Source: Gemmatimonadota bacterium
GTDB taxonomy: Bacteria > Gemmatimonadota > Gemmatimonadetes > Gemmatimonadales > Gemmatimonadaceae
Reading direction: 5' to 3'
Length of the DNA stretch: 64,000 bases
NCBI GenBank assembly: GCA_016712265.1
Contig: JADJRJ010000031.1
Location: 992,001-1,056,000, forward strand
Shown here in pieces: positions 52,194 to 60,087 of the stretch. Under the pieces are notes generated by a model. That model ran no database searches, was not told where the DNA came from, and saw nothing but the letters and a program-made list of their open reading frames with translations. Both the position numbers and the translations under genes were made by a program. The stretch's first letter is position 1. Each line of letters opens with the position of its first letter.

Positions 52194-52477
52194 CCGCGAT
52201 CCCGAATGACGGAGCGGAGCGTGTCGTACGTCCCACGCAGGAGCGTATTGATCGCCTGGTTGTGCGTGTCCTCGTTGGCGAGCGCCGCCATTTCGGTCTC
52301 GAGGTCAATCGCGCCGGCTGCAGCCGTCGGGTCGGTGGGCAACACGAACCCGGTCTCGTTCCGTGCCTTGGCGGCAGCCACCCGTTGCCCGATGGTCGTC
52401 AGGCGCTGCTGACTGGCATCGAGCGCCTCGACCAGCCGTGGGGCGGAGGAGACACGTCCAAAGAACCCATACAGCAT
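52190..52477 (-). CDS. flgB: short, divergent proximal rod protein FlgB
   Basis: 95 residues from the ATG at 52477, the first codon with family-like sequence after it. The C-terminal half fits FlgB (AIDLETEMAALANEDTHNQAINTLLRGTYDTLRSVIRDR). The N-terminal rod motif NxANxxTPGYK is not there; the corresponding place reads RVAAAKARNETGFVLP. FlgB usually is 110-140 residues. Position before flgC and the sigma-54-like site support the name. Whether it still builds rod is uncertain. Confidence 0.75.
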   Translation of the reverse strand: MLYGFFGRVSSAPRLVEALDASQQRLTTIGQRVAAAKARNETGFVLPTDPTAAAGAIDLETEMAALANEDTHNQAINTLLRGTYDTLRSVIRDRG

Positions 52478-52530
52478 GACTCGATGGCCTCGGGCGTTGG
52501 GGGAACGGACAGCGGACACAGACCCGGAAA

Positions 52531-52546
52531 GGCAATGCGCGGACCA
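52531..52546 (-). promoter_or_regulatory. candidate sigma-54 promoter for flgB
   Basis: On the minus strand: TGGTCCG, 4 bases, TTGC, with exact -24/-12 spacing. It lies between the terminator of the activator gene and flgB; the start point would be near 52520, about 43 bases before the flgB ATG. Confidence 0.6.
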
Positions 52547-52559
52547 ATCCCCAAAACGA

Positions 52560-52591
52560 GGCGGCGCGCCCCCTGGGAGGGACGCGCCGCC
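52560..52591 (-). terminator. hairpin after the sigma-54 activator gene
   Basis: Nine-base-pair stem GGCGGCGCG (52560-52568) with CGCGCCGCC (52583-52591); on the minus strand it is followed by TCGTTTTGG, a short T-rich tail. It separates the activator gene from the flgB operon. Confidence 0.6.
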
Positions 52592-52718
52592 TTGGCCTAA
52601 CGTGTTGTCAGTACACTACATGCAGGGTGTTTCGAGATGGTGGTGAGGGCGAGCTGTCATGGCAGGGCGGGCGTCGCAACTCCTGCCGTCGCGGAAGGTA
52701 TTGCCGACCGGAGCGCGG

Positions 52719-54158
52719 TCAGCTTTGCCCCTGCGAGACGGCGGGCTCCCGCGTTGGACCGTTCAGCTTGTTGCGCAAGGTGCGCACGGAAATGCCCAGC
52801 AACTCCGCGGTGCGCGTACGATTGCCACCAGTCATTTCGAGGGCGCGCTTGATGAGTGCCTTCTCCGCCTCGTCGACGTTCAGGGTAGCCAGGACGATCC
52901 CGTTCGGTGGCGCCGTCGACCCGACGTTGAGAGCGGCGAGTGTCGTCGGGGTCGCGCGCGAGAGCACCTGCTGCACCAGCGACTGGATCGACCCCCCACG
53001 TTGCTGGTCGAACAGGTGGGCCTGCAACACCTGGTCGTGCGTCAGGATGACGGCGCGCTCCACCGCATGTTGCAGTTCCCGCACGTTGCCGGGCCAGGGA
53101 TACGACTGCAGGATCTGCAGCGCATCAGGGGCAATCGCGGTGACTTCCTTGCCGACCTCGGCAGCCGTCCGCAGGGCGAAGCGATACGCCAGCATCGGGA
53201 TGTCTTCCTGCCGCTCACGCAGGGCGGGAATGAAGATCGGCACGACGCTCAATCGATAGTAGAGGTCCTGGCGGAAGGCTCCCGTCGCCGCATACTCGGT
53301 CAGGTTACGGTTGGTCGTGGCGATCACGCGCACGTCCACCCGGATGGGTGAGGTGCCACCCACGCGCTCGAACTCCTGCTCCTGGAGCACGCGCAACAGC
53401 TTGGCCTGCAGCTCCAACTTCATCTCGGAGACTTCGTCCAGGAGCAATGTGCCGCCATGCGCGCGCTCGAACGCACCCTCGACGCGCTTCACGGCCCCGG
53501 TAAACGCCCCCCGTTCGTGCCCGAACAGTGCGCTCTCGATCAAGCCATCGGGCAGTGCCGCACAGTTCAGCTTGATGAACGGCTTCTCCCGCCGGTCGCT
53601 CTGGTCGTGGATCGCTCGGGCGAACAGCTCCTTGCCTGTCCCGCTCTCGCCCTGCAACAGCACGGTCGCACGCGTCGGTGCGACCATGGCAATGGTCTGC
53701 TGGATCTTGCGTACCTCGGGAGCCTCTCCGATGACGGCCCGCTCGCTGCGAAACTCCATCACCTCGCGACGCAGGGCGTCGTTCTCCCGTCGCAGCCGCA
53801 CGTACTCCAACGCCTGCTCGACCGCGAGCTCAAGCTGCTGCGTCCGGATGGGCTTGGTGATGTAGTCGATGGCCCCCGCCTTGATGGCGCTGACCGCGTG
53901 TTCAATAGATGCGTAGCCCGTGACCATGATCAGCGGGATGTCGTAGCCCTCACGCTGGAGCAGCGCCAGGAACTCGAGTCCCGTCAGCCCCGGCATGCGG
54001 TAATCCGAGATGATCAGGTCGATCGTCTCCCGCGACAGGACTTGCAGGGCCTCGACGACGTTGGCCGCGCCGAGGGCGCGATGCCCCGCACGCGTCAGCG
54101 TGTCGTCGAGGATCATGCCGACGGAAGGTTCGTCGTCAACGTACAGTATGGTCGCCAT
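52719..54158 (-). CDS. NtrC-type sigma-54 activator of flagellar genes
   Basis: 479 residues. Receiver domain with phospho-acceptor D52 (LIISDYRMPG), AAA+ domain with Walker A GESGTGKE, the sigma-54-contact loop GAFTGA (in ERGAFTGAVKR), LLLDEVSEM (Walker B), and the arginine-finger region; C-terminal Fis-type HTH (TGGNRTRTAELLGISVRTLRNKL). This is the FlrC/FlgR/FlbD layout. It lies just upstream of flgB and three sigma-54-like sites lie in the cluster, so control of these operons is likely. No histidine kinase partner is adjacent. Confidence 0.9.
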   Translation of the reverse strand: MATILYVDDEPSVGMILDDTLTRAGHRALGAANVVEALQVLSRETIDLIISDYRMPGLTGLEFLALLQREGYDIPLIMVTGYASIEHAVSAIKAGAIDYITKPIRTQQLELAVEQALEYVRLRRENDALRREVMEFRSERAVIGEAPEVRKIQQTIAMVAPTRATVLLQGESGTGKELFARAIHDQSDRREKPFIKLNCAALPDGLIESALFGHERGAFTGAVKRVEGAFERAHGGTLLLDEVSEMKLELQAKLLRVLQEQEFERVGGTSPIRVDVRVIATTNRNLTEYAATGAFRQDLYYRLSVVPIFIPALRERQEDIPMLAYRFALRTAAEVGKEVTAIAPDALQILQSYPWPGNVRELQHAVERAVILTHDQVLQAHLFDQQRGGSIQSLVQQVLSRATPTTLAALNVGSTAPPNGIVLATLNVDEAEKALIKRALEMTGGNRTRTAELLGISVRTLRNKLNGPTREPAVSQGQS

Positions 54159-54181
54159 GAGCTGGGAAAGACGTGCCGGGG

Positions 54182-54208
54182 TTCAGGGCCGGATCGACCG
54201 GCCGATAC
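54182..54208 (+). promoter_or_regulatory. candidate sigma-28 promoter for flgL
   Basis: GCCGATAC at 54201-54208, with TTCA at 54182-54185 at a 15-base distance. The -10 is a near-consensus sigma-28 box; the -35 is weak. The flgL ATG is 70 bases downstream. Confidence 0.45.
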
Positions 54209-54277
54209 TGCTCCCCAGACGCTCCGGACGCGCGTAGGCAACTTCTTCCGCCTCGCCGGAGCCCGTTTCCTACCGGC

Positions 54278-55159
54278 ATGCGGATCACGAACAACCTGAC
54301 GACGCGGAACGCGCTGGTCACGCTGCAAAAGTCATTGCGGGCGGTCGACGAGGCACAGCGTCGCGCCAGCTCGGGCCTCCAGGTCGAGCGGGGATCGGAT
54401 GACCCCTCGGCCGCCACCGCGATCGTCACCGCGGGTTCCTCGTTGCGAGCGATCGAGCAGTACCAGCGCACGATCAACGCCGCCTCCTCCCGCATGGCGG
54501 TGGAGGAACAGGCGCTCAGCTCGGTGACCAACCTCCTCGAGCGCATCAAGGAACTGGCCATTTCGCAAGGCACCTCGACGGCGAACGCGGCCACGCGCCT
54601 CACGGTCAAGGCCGAGGTCGACCAGATCATGCAGGCCGCTATTCAGCTGGGCAACCAGAAGCACGATGGCGAGTACCTGTTCGGCGGCGACCAGTCCGGC
54701 GTGATGCCGCTGACAAGCAACACGCCGCCGTTCAGCGCGGCCGCACCGACCGGCACGCGTCGGATGGAGATCTCGTCCAACCTGCGCATCTCGGCCGGCC
54801 ACAATGCGACCGATGTCTTTCTCAACTCGGGCGTGCTCGCCGCGATCGACGAGCTTTCCACCGCGCTGGCGGCGGACGACGAGACCGCGATCCGTGCGTC
54901 GATCACCTCGATTGATGCCGCACACGGGGCGACCCAGGTGCTCCTCGGGGACTCGGGCGCGCAATCGGCACAACTCGAGATTGCAAACGCCAACCTCGGG
55001 GCGCTGGACACCTCACTGCGCTCGTTTCGCTCCAATCTGCAGGATGCCGACCTTGAGAAGGCCGTGACCGAGCTGGTCAGCCGACAGACCGCGTACCAGG
55101 CGGCGATGCTCGCGACGTCACGCATCATGGGCATGTCCCTCACCGACTACATGCGATGA
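54278..55159 (+). CDS. flgL: hook-associated protein 3
   Basis: 293 residues from the ATG at 54278; the longer frame adds unrelated residues. Flagellin-like N-terminus (MRITNNLTTRNALVTLQKSLRAVDEAQRRASSGLQVERGSDDPSAA) and C-terminus (LEKAVTELVSRQTAYQAAMLATSRIMGMSLTDYM), with the FlgL motif GEYLFGG in the middle. It joins FlgK to the filament. Its stop overlaps the fliW start (ATGA). Confidence 0.93.
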   Translation: MRITNNLTTRNALVTLQKSLRAVDEAQRRASSGLQVERGSDDPSAATAIVTAGSSLRAIEQYQRTINAASSRMAVEEQALSSVTNLLERIKELAISQGTSTANAATRLTVKAEVDQIMQAAIQLGNQKHDGEYLFGGDQSGVMPLTSNTPPFSAAAPTGTRRMEISSNLRISAGHNATDVFLNSGVLAAIDELSTALAADDETAIRASITSIDAAHGATQVLLGDSGAQSAQLEIANANLGALDTSLRSFRSNLQDADLEKAVTELVSRQTAYQAAMLATSRIMGMSLTDYMR

Positions 55160-55611
55160 GCGCCGGCGCTACCATGACCCCACCCCTGATCTCCGTGACC
55201 TCCGAGGTGCTCGGCGCAATTTCTGTCGCCGCCGACCAGGTCGTCGAGGTGTCGGAGGGACTGTATGGCTTTCCCACCGCGACGCGGTTCGCCCTGCTGC
55301 CGACGCCGCGTGAGGGACTGTACTGGCTCCAATCCATGGATCACACCGCGCTGGTGTTCCTGCTGGTGGACCCGTTCCCCTTCTTTGCCAACTACCACGT
55401 GGAGTTGGGCGAGGCAGACAAGGCCCGGCTAGCGACGACGACGGCCGAGGACATCCTCGTGCTGGCGATCGTGACGATGCCGACCACACCCGGCAGTCGC
55501 CCGAGCGCGAACCTCCACGCGCCGTTGATGTTCAATGTGCGCGCCGGACAAGGGCATCAGTCGATCCGCCCGGACAATGCGTTCGGGATTCGCGAGGAGT
55601 TCGACCTCTGA
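55156..55611 (+). CDS. fliW: flagellar assembly factor FliW
   Basis: 151 residues with the FliW pattern: EGLYGFPTATRFALLPTPREGLYWLQSMDHTALVFLLVDPFPFF, later LVLAIVTMPTTPG and ANLHAPLMFNVRAGQGHQ. FliW binds CsrA and flagellin in turn; free flagellin frees CsrA to stop flagellin translation. It is coupled to flgL, four kilobases before fliC. Confidence 0.92.
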   Translation: MSAGATMTPPLISVTSEVLGAISVAADQVVEVSEGLYGFPTATRFALLPTPREGLYWLQSMDHTALVFLLVDPFPFFANYHVELGEADKARLATTTAEDILVLAIVTMPTTPGSRPSANLHAPLMFNVRAGQGHQSIRPDNAFGIREEFDL

Positions 55612-55634
55612 GCGCGCCCCCACCGCTTCGTCCC

Positions 55635-58600
55635 GTGGCGCGTTCCGTTGACACCCTGTTCCAGGCCGCGGTGCGCGCGCACCTCGCCGGTCAGCGACCG
55701 GTCGCGATGCGCGGGTATCGCGAGACTCTGGCCGACGCGCCCGACCATGCGCCCGCGCACAACAACCTTGGCACCCTGCTCGCCCAGTCGGGTGCGACCG
55801 CAGATGCCGAGCGCCACTTTCGCGCCGCGATTGAGGCCCAGGCCGACTACGGCGAGGCGTGGAACAACCTCGGGATTCTCCTCTGCGGTACCGGCCGCTT
55901 TCCGGAAGCCATTGCCTGCTTCGGGCGCGCCACGCGCCTGGAACCCGACAAGGGCGGTTGGCACAACAACCTCGGGAATGCGTTCCTCGAGGTGTTCCAG
56001 TTTCGCGACGCCATTGCGGCCTACGATCGCGCCATCGCGCTCGAGCCCACGCGCGCGGACTATCATGCCAATGCGTCCCTGGCCTGGCGCGGACTGCGTG
56101 AGGACGAGCGCGCCATCGCCACGGCCGAAGCGGCACTCGCGCTCGACCCGCAGCATAACGCCGCGCTCAACAACCTCGGCGCCCTCCTGAAGGAGGCACG
56201 CCGCTACGACGAGGCCATCGCGACCTTCACCCGCGCCATTGCTCTCTCGCCGGGTGACGCCACGCTCGTCGCAAACCTGGCGTCGGTCTATGAGCGCCGC
56301 GGTGATTATCCCACCATGCGCGAGGTGGCGGCACAAGCACGGGATCTCGACCCCGCCAATCCCGAGCCCTGGAACCTGCTCGCCAACGGTGAGCTGGAGG
56401 CCGGCCGGTATGCCGAGGCCGAGCGACTGTACGAGCACGTGCGTGCCCTGGACGCGGACAACCGGAACGCCAACTGGAATCTCGCGCTCCTCTGGCTCAT
56501 GCGCGGGGACTTCGCGCGGGGTTGGCGCCAGTTCGAGTGGCGCAAGAAGCTCACTTCCGTAGTCACCGACCATGGGGACTACGGGCCGCACGAGTGGCAG
56601 GGTGAGCCCCTCGCCGGGCGCACCATCCTGCTGCACGCCGAGCAGGGGATGGGTGACGCCATCCAGTTTGTGCGGTACGCGAGCGTGCTGCGGGCGCGTG
56701 GGGCAGGGCGCATCATCGTCGAGGTGCCGTGGCCCATGGTGCCGCTCATGCTGTCAGCGACTGGAGTGGACCACGCCATCGCTCGCGGGGAGCCGCTCCC
56801 TCCGTTCGACGTCCACGTCTCCCTGATGTCGCTCCCACTCCTGTGTGAGACGACTCTGGAGACCGTGCCAGCCACCGTGCCCTACCTCCGGGTGGAGCCG
56901 CGGGCGGTGGCGTCCCTCGTCACGGCCCCTCCGGGAATCCTCAAGGTCGGGATCGTGTGGGCGGGGAACCCGGTCCACGCTCGCGATCACCTCCGGTCGG
57001 TGTCGCTCGATGCCATGGTGCGCGCGATCGCGCGATCGGGCGTACAGCTCTTTTCGCTCCAGAAGGGCGAGGAGCCCGAGGCCGCGCTGCGCGAGCGTGC
57101 AGACGCGGGCATCATCGACCTTGCCCCACATCTCAAGGACTTCCGGGATACCGCAGCGGTCATTGAGCAACTGGACCTCGTCATCACGGTGGACACGTCC
57201 GTGGCCCACCTCGCGGGCGCGTTAGGCGCCCCGACGTGGCTCCTCCTGCCGCATGTCCCGGATTTTCGGTGGATGCTCGACCGTCAGGACTCACCGTGGT
57301 ACCCGTCGATGCAGCTGTACCGCCAACCGATGCCCGGGAACTGGGGCGACGTCTTTCGCCGCATCACCGCGGATCTCGGCGCCGTTCGCCCGCGGGTCGT
57401 CGCGGCCACGGAGGACGTCGTGACGGTGCATGCCGCGACGACCTTCCCTGACGGGCGCTCCCGTTTTGACGTCTGGGTGCCGCTGTCGGCGCTCGCGATG
57501 CCGGACCTGTTCGCCGAGTACGAAGCGGAACTTGTGGGGGGAGGCGCGCACTTGGCGCATCGCCTCTTCCTCGCCGAGGTGTTACGACCCGAAGATCACC
57601 TGGTCGACACCGCTCCGGGGTTGGGGCTGGTGGTGCTGGACGCCGCAACGCAGGCGGTGCCTCCAGCGACCATCTGGCTCATCGGTGATGCGACCGCTGG
57701 CGCCCGCATTCGGAGCATGCTCGCGAATCGGGCGCCTCACGTGCACTGCGAAATGAGGGATCGACCCGCGGAATGCCCTCCGGCCCCTGCGCGCGCCATC
57801 CTGCGCGTCGCCGGTCCACACGCCGCCGTTGCGCTCCGTGTCGCCATGGCGGGTGCTACTCCGCCACGCATCGTCTTGTGGGATGAGGAGGGGCACGTCG
57901 GCCGCAGCACGCTCGGGCCAGACTGGCACCACTTTGCGCTGTCTGTGGTTGATGGCGAGCTCGTGCTCGATGCCATCGCGGCAACGGACACGGTGCCAAG
58001 CGCCGTCTCGCTGATGACAACGGAGCTGGCGGCGTTGCAGCAGCAGCCCACGGCAGCACAACGCGTCATCGGCATCGACTGGGCCCTGCAGGCGGACACC
58101 GGCTGGGGAGTGTACGGGACGAACCTGGCCCTTGAGTTGGCCGTGGTCCCCGGGGTGACCCCCGCGGCCCTGGTGTCGGTGCCCCAGGACGTGAACCCGT
58201 TGGCCCGCGCGCGCTTTGCCCATCGCTTGCCCTCCGGCGAACCCTCGATCCTCCAGGGGGACGATGCGCGTGCGGCCGTGCGCGACGGGGTCCTGCTGCG
58301 CGCGTTAGGCAACGGCCTGCAGGGCGCCGAGGCGAGCCTCACGGCACGGCGACAAGTGGGGGTGATCTTCTTTGAGGATACCGCCTTCGACCACGCGGCG
58401 CGGGCGCGCGCCGCCGCATTCGACCTGATCGTGGCCGGGTCAACCTGGAACGCCGACCTGCTCCGCGCGGCGGGGATCGGGCCGGTGACCATGGTCATGC
58501 AGGGGATCGATCCCTCGATCTTCCACCCGGCCCCTCGCGCGGGGCTCTTTCCCGGCCGGTTCGTCATCTTCTCAGGCGGCAAGCTGGAGTATCGCAAGGG

Positions 58601-59219
58601 ACAGGACATCGTCGTCGCGGCCTTTCGCGAGTTTGCCCGCCGCCATCGTGATGCTCTGCTCGTTATTGCCTGGCACAACGCATGGCCTGAGCTGCTCTGT
58701 GACCTCGACCTCGCCGGTCACGTGCGCGGTCGACCGGAACTCCAGGGCGGTGCGCTGGCCCTGGTTCCCTGGCTCGCGGCCAATGGCGTCGACCCCGCGC
58801 AGGTCATCGACCTCGGCCGCCAGCCGAATACCCTCATGGGCCAGCTAGTGCGCGAGGCGGATGTCGCCCTGTTCCCCAACCGCGCCGAAGGGGGCACCAA
58901 CCTCGTGGCCATGGAATGCATGGCCGCCGGCGTCCCGACCCTCGCCGCGGCCAACACCGGGCAGTTAGACCTCACGCGGAGCGGGGGCTGCGCCCCGCTG
59001 ACGGACCAACGCGCCGTCCCGACCCCGAGCCGCTACTTCGCCGGTACGGACGGGTGGGGAGAGACCTCGGTCGAGGAGGTGCTCGCCCTCCTGGAAACGG
59101 CCTACACCGATAATGCATGGCGGGCCGATCTCGCAGCACGCGGGGCCGCCACCATGCAACAGCATACCTGGCGACACCAGGTCGGGCGGTTGCTCGACGC
59201 CCTCGAACCGCTCTGGTAG
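55635..59219 (+). CDS. TPR protein with two glycosyltransferase domains
   Basis: 1,194 residues. About 5-310 hold eight to nine TPR repeats (HAPAHNNLGTLLAQSGATADAERHF; YGEAWNNLGILL). About 318-570 is a GT9-like domain (HAEQGMGDAIQFVRYA; VGIVWAGNP; ITVDTSVAHLAGALGAPTWLLLP). About 810-1190 is a GT4-like domain (FSGGKLEYRKGQDIVVAAF; ALFPNRAEGGTNLVAMECMAAGVP). Between fliW and fliC, it most probably adds sugars to flagellin in the cytoplasm. The GTG start lies 23 bases after fliW. The frame continues in phase after its TAG stop into an FkbM domain. Confidence 0.86.
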   Translation: MARSVDTLFQAAVRAHLAGQRPVAMRGYRETLADAPDHAPAHNNLGTLLAQSGATADAERHFRAAIEAQADYGEAWNNLGILLCGTGRFPEAIACFGRATRLEPDKGGWHNNLGNAFLEVFQFRDAIAAYDRAIALEPTRADYHANASLAWRGLREDERAIATAEAALALDPQHNAALNNLGALLKEARRYDEAIATFTRAIALSPGDATLVANLASVYERRGDYPTMREVAAQARDLDPANPEPWNLLANGELEAGRYAEAERLYEHVRALDADNRNANWNLALLWLMRGDFARGWRQFEWRKKLTSVVTDHGDYGPHEWQGEPLAGRTILLHAEQGMGDAIQFVRYASVLRARGAGRIIVEVPWPMVPLMLSATGVDHAIARGEPLPPFDVHVSLMSLPLLCETTLETVPATVPYLRVEPRAVASLVTAPPGILKVGIVWAGNPVHARDHLRSVSLDAMVRAIARSGVQLFSLQKGEEPEAALRERADAGIIDLAPHLKDFRDTAAVIEQLDLVITVDTSVAHLAGALGAPTWLLLPHVPDFRWMLDRQDSPWYPSMQLYRQPMPGNWGDVFRRITADLGAVRPRVVAATEDVVTVHAATTFPDGRSRFDVWVPLSALAMPDLFAEYEAELVGGGAHLAHRLFLAEVLRPEDHLVDTAPGLGLVVLDAATQAVPPATIWLIGDATAGARIRSMLANRAPHVHCEMRDRPAECPPAPARAILRVAGPHAAVALRVAMAGATPPRIVLWDEEGHVGRSTLGPDWHHFALSVVDGELVLDAIAATDTVPSAVSLMTTELAALQQQPTAAQRVIGIDWALQADTGWGVYGTNLALELAVVPGVTPAALVSVPQDVNPLARARFAHRLPSGEPSILQGDDARAAVRDGVLLRALGNGLQGAEASLTARRQVGVIFFEDTAFDHAARARAAAFDLIVAGSTWNADLLRAAGIGPVTMVMQGIDPSIFHPAPRAGLFPGRFVIFSGGKLEYRKGQDIVVAAFREFARRHRDALLVIAWHNAWPELLCDLDLAGHVRGRPELQGGALALVPWLAANGVDPAQVIDLGRQPNTLMGQLVREADVALFPNRAEGGTNLVAMECMAAGVPTLAAANTGQLDLTRSGGCAPLTDQRAVPTPSRYFAGTDGWGETSVEEVLALLETAYTDNAWRADLAARGAATMQQHTWRHQVGRLLDALEPLW

Positions 59220-59924
59220 TCCGCTCGTTCCCTTCCCAGCAACATCCTCGGCACCCTCCTGCAGCCGGGGGACACCTTCATCGATATCGGCGCGCATGTC
59301 GGGTACTTCTCCATGCTCGCCGCGGCCCTCGTCGGTCCGACGGGGCAGGTCTACTCCTTCGAGCCGGACACGAGCAACTTCGCCCACCTCATCGAGCATA
59401 TCGACGTCAACGGGGCGACGCAGGTGCGTCCGCTGCACATGGCGGTTGGGGCCAAGCCGGCGATCGCCGAGTTCTTTGTCAATGCGGACAACGACGGTGG
59501 CCACGCGTTGTGGGAGGTGGGGCGTCATCCCTTCAATGAGAGGTCGCGCCAGGCGCCGACCACGCGCAAGGTGTACGTGACCTCCCTGGACCACCTCTTC
59601 GCCCATACCGACCTCGGTCGCCTCAAGGCCATCAAGATCGATGCGGAAGGGGCCGAGTTCGCGATCTTGGTGGGCGCCAAGGGGATTCTCGCCCGGCACC
59701 GCATTCCCTTCATTATCGCCGAGATCAACCGCTTTGGCCTGGAGGCGATGGGGGCCAGTGAGCGCCTCCTTCGGGGACTGATGAGTGACATGGGCTACGA
59801 AACCTGGCTCCTCCAGCCTGGGCAGACCCACGCCACCAAACTCTCCCCCACGGACATTCCGGACACGAACGCCGTCTTCAACGTGCTGTTCCGCCATCTG
59901 GAGGCACCGGCGATCGCGGCGTAG
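59220..59924 (+). CDS. FkbM-family methyltransferase, start unresolved
   Basis: Open frame right after, and in the same phase as, the TAG that ends the glycosyltransferase gene. SAM motif I (GDTFIDIGAHVGYFSMLAA) lies at about 59268-59325, mostly before the first ATG (59313), and no ATG, GTG or TTG lies between the TAG and it; only CTG (59259) or ATC codons could serve. The rest matches FkbM (YSFEPDTSNFAHL, IKIDAEGAEFAILVGA, FIIAEINRFGLEAM). Either a non-standard start, TAG readthrough giving a fused enzyme, or a recent nonsense change. O-methylation of flagellin sugars is the likely job. Confidence 0.75.
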   Translation, partial: SARSLPSNILGTLLQPGDTFIDIGAHVGYFSMLAAALVGPTGQVYSFEPDTSNFAHLIEHIDVNGATQVRPLHMAVGAKPAIAEFFVNADNDGGHALWEVGRHPFNERSRQAPTTRKVYVTSLDHLFAHTDLGRLKAIKIDAEGAEFAILVGAKGILARHRIPFIIAEINRFGLEAMGASERLLRGLMSDMGYETWLLQPGQTHATKLSPTDIPDTNAVFNVLFRHLEAPAIAA

Positions 59925-59975
59925 GCCCAAACCGTTACGCCGGTGGCCCACCGCCGCGTGGTGTGCCCGGCGGGC

Positions 59976-60003
59976 TAAAGTCTCGTCGCCGTTCGCCCGA
60001 TAC
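59976..60003 (+). promoter_or_regulatory. sigma-28 promoter of fliC
   Basis: TAAAGTCT (59976-59983), then CCCGATAC (59996-60003), 16 bases between TAAA and the -10 box; 7 of 8 and 6 of 8 matches to TAAAGTTT and GCCGATAA. It gives a leader of about 78 bases. Confidence 0.75.
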
Positions 60004-60044
60004 ACGCCCTTGGAGGGTTTGAGGCACTCCGCCTGAGGCCCTGA

Positions 60045-60060
60045 GGGGAACGGATTCCCC
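60045..60060 (+). promoter_or_regulatory. candidate CsrA-binding hairpin in the fliC leader
   Basis: GGGGAACGGATTCCCC: a GGGGA/TCCCC stem presenting the hexaloop ACGGAT, the preferred CsrA target form ANGGAN. A second GGA lies in the Shine-Dalgarno sequence AAGGAG (60074-60079), 20 bases downstream, as in the two-site arrangement of the Bacillus hag leader. Confidence 0.65.
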
Positions 60061-60087
60061 GACTTCATCACCCAAGGAGCAGCAACG

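Noticed and set aside
59117..59539. Alternative plus frame bridging glycosyltransferase and FkbM
   Set aside because: Different phase from both domains and Arg/His-rich; cannot supply the FkbM start.
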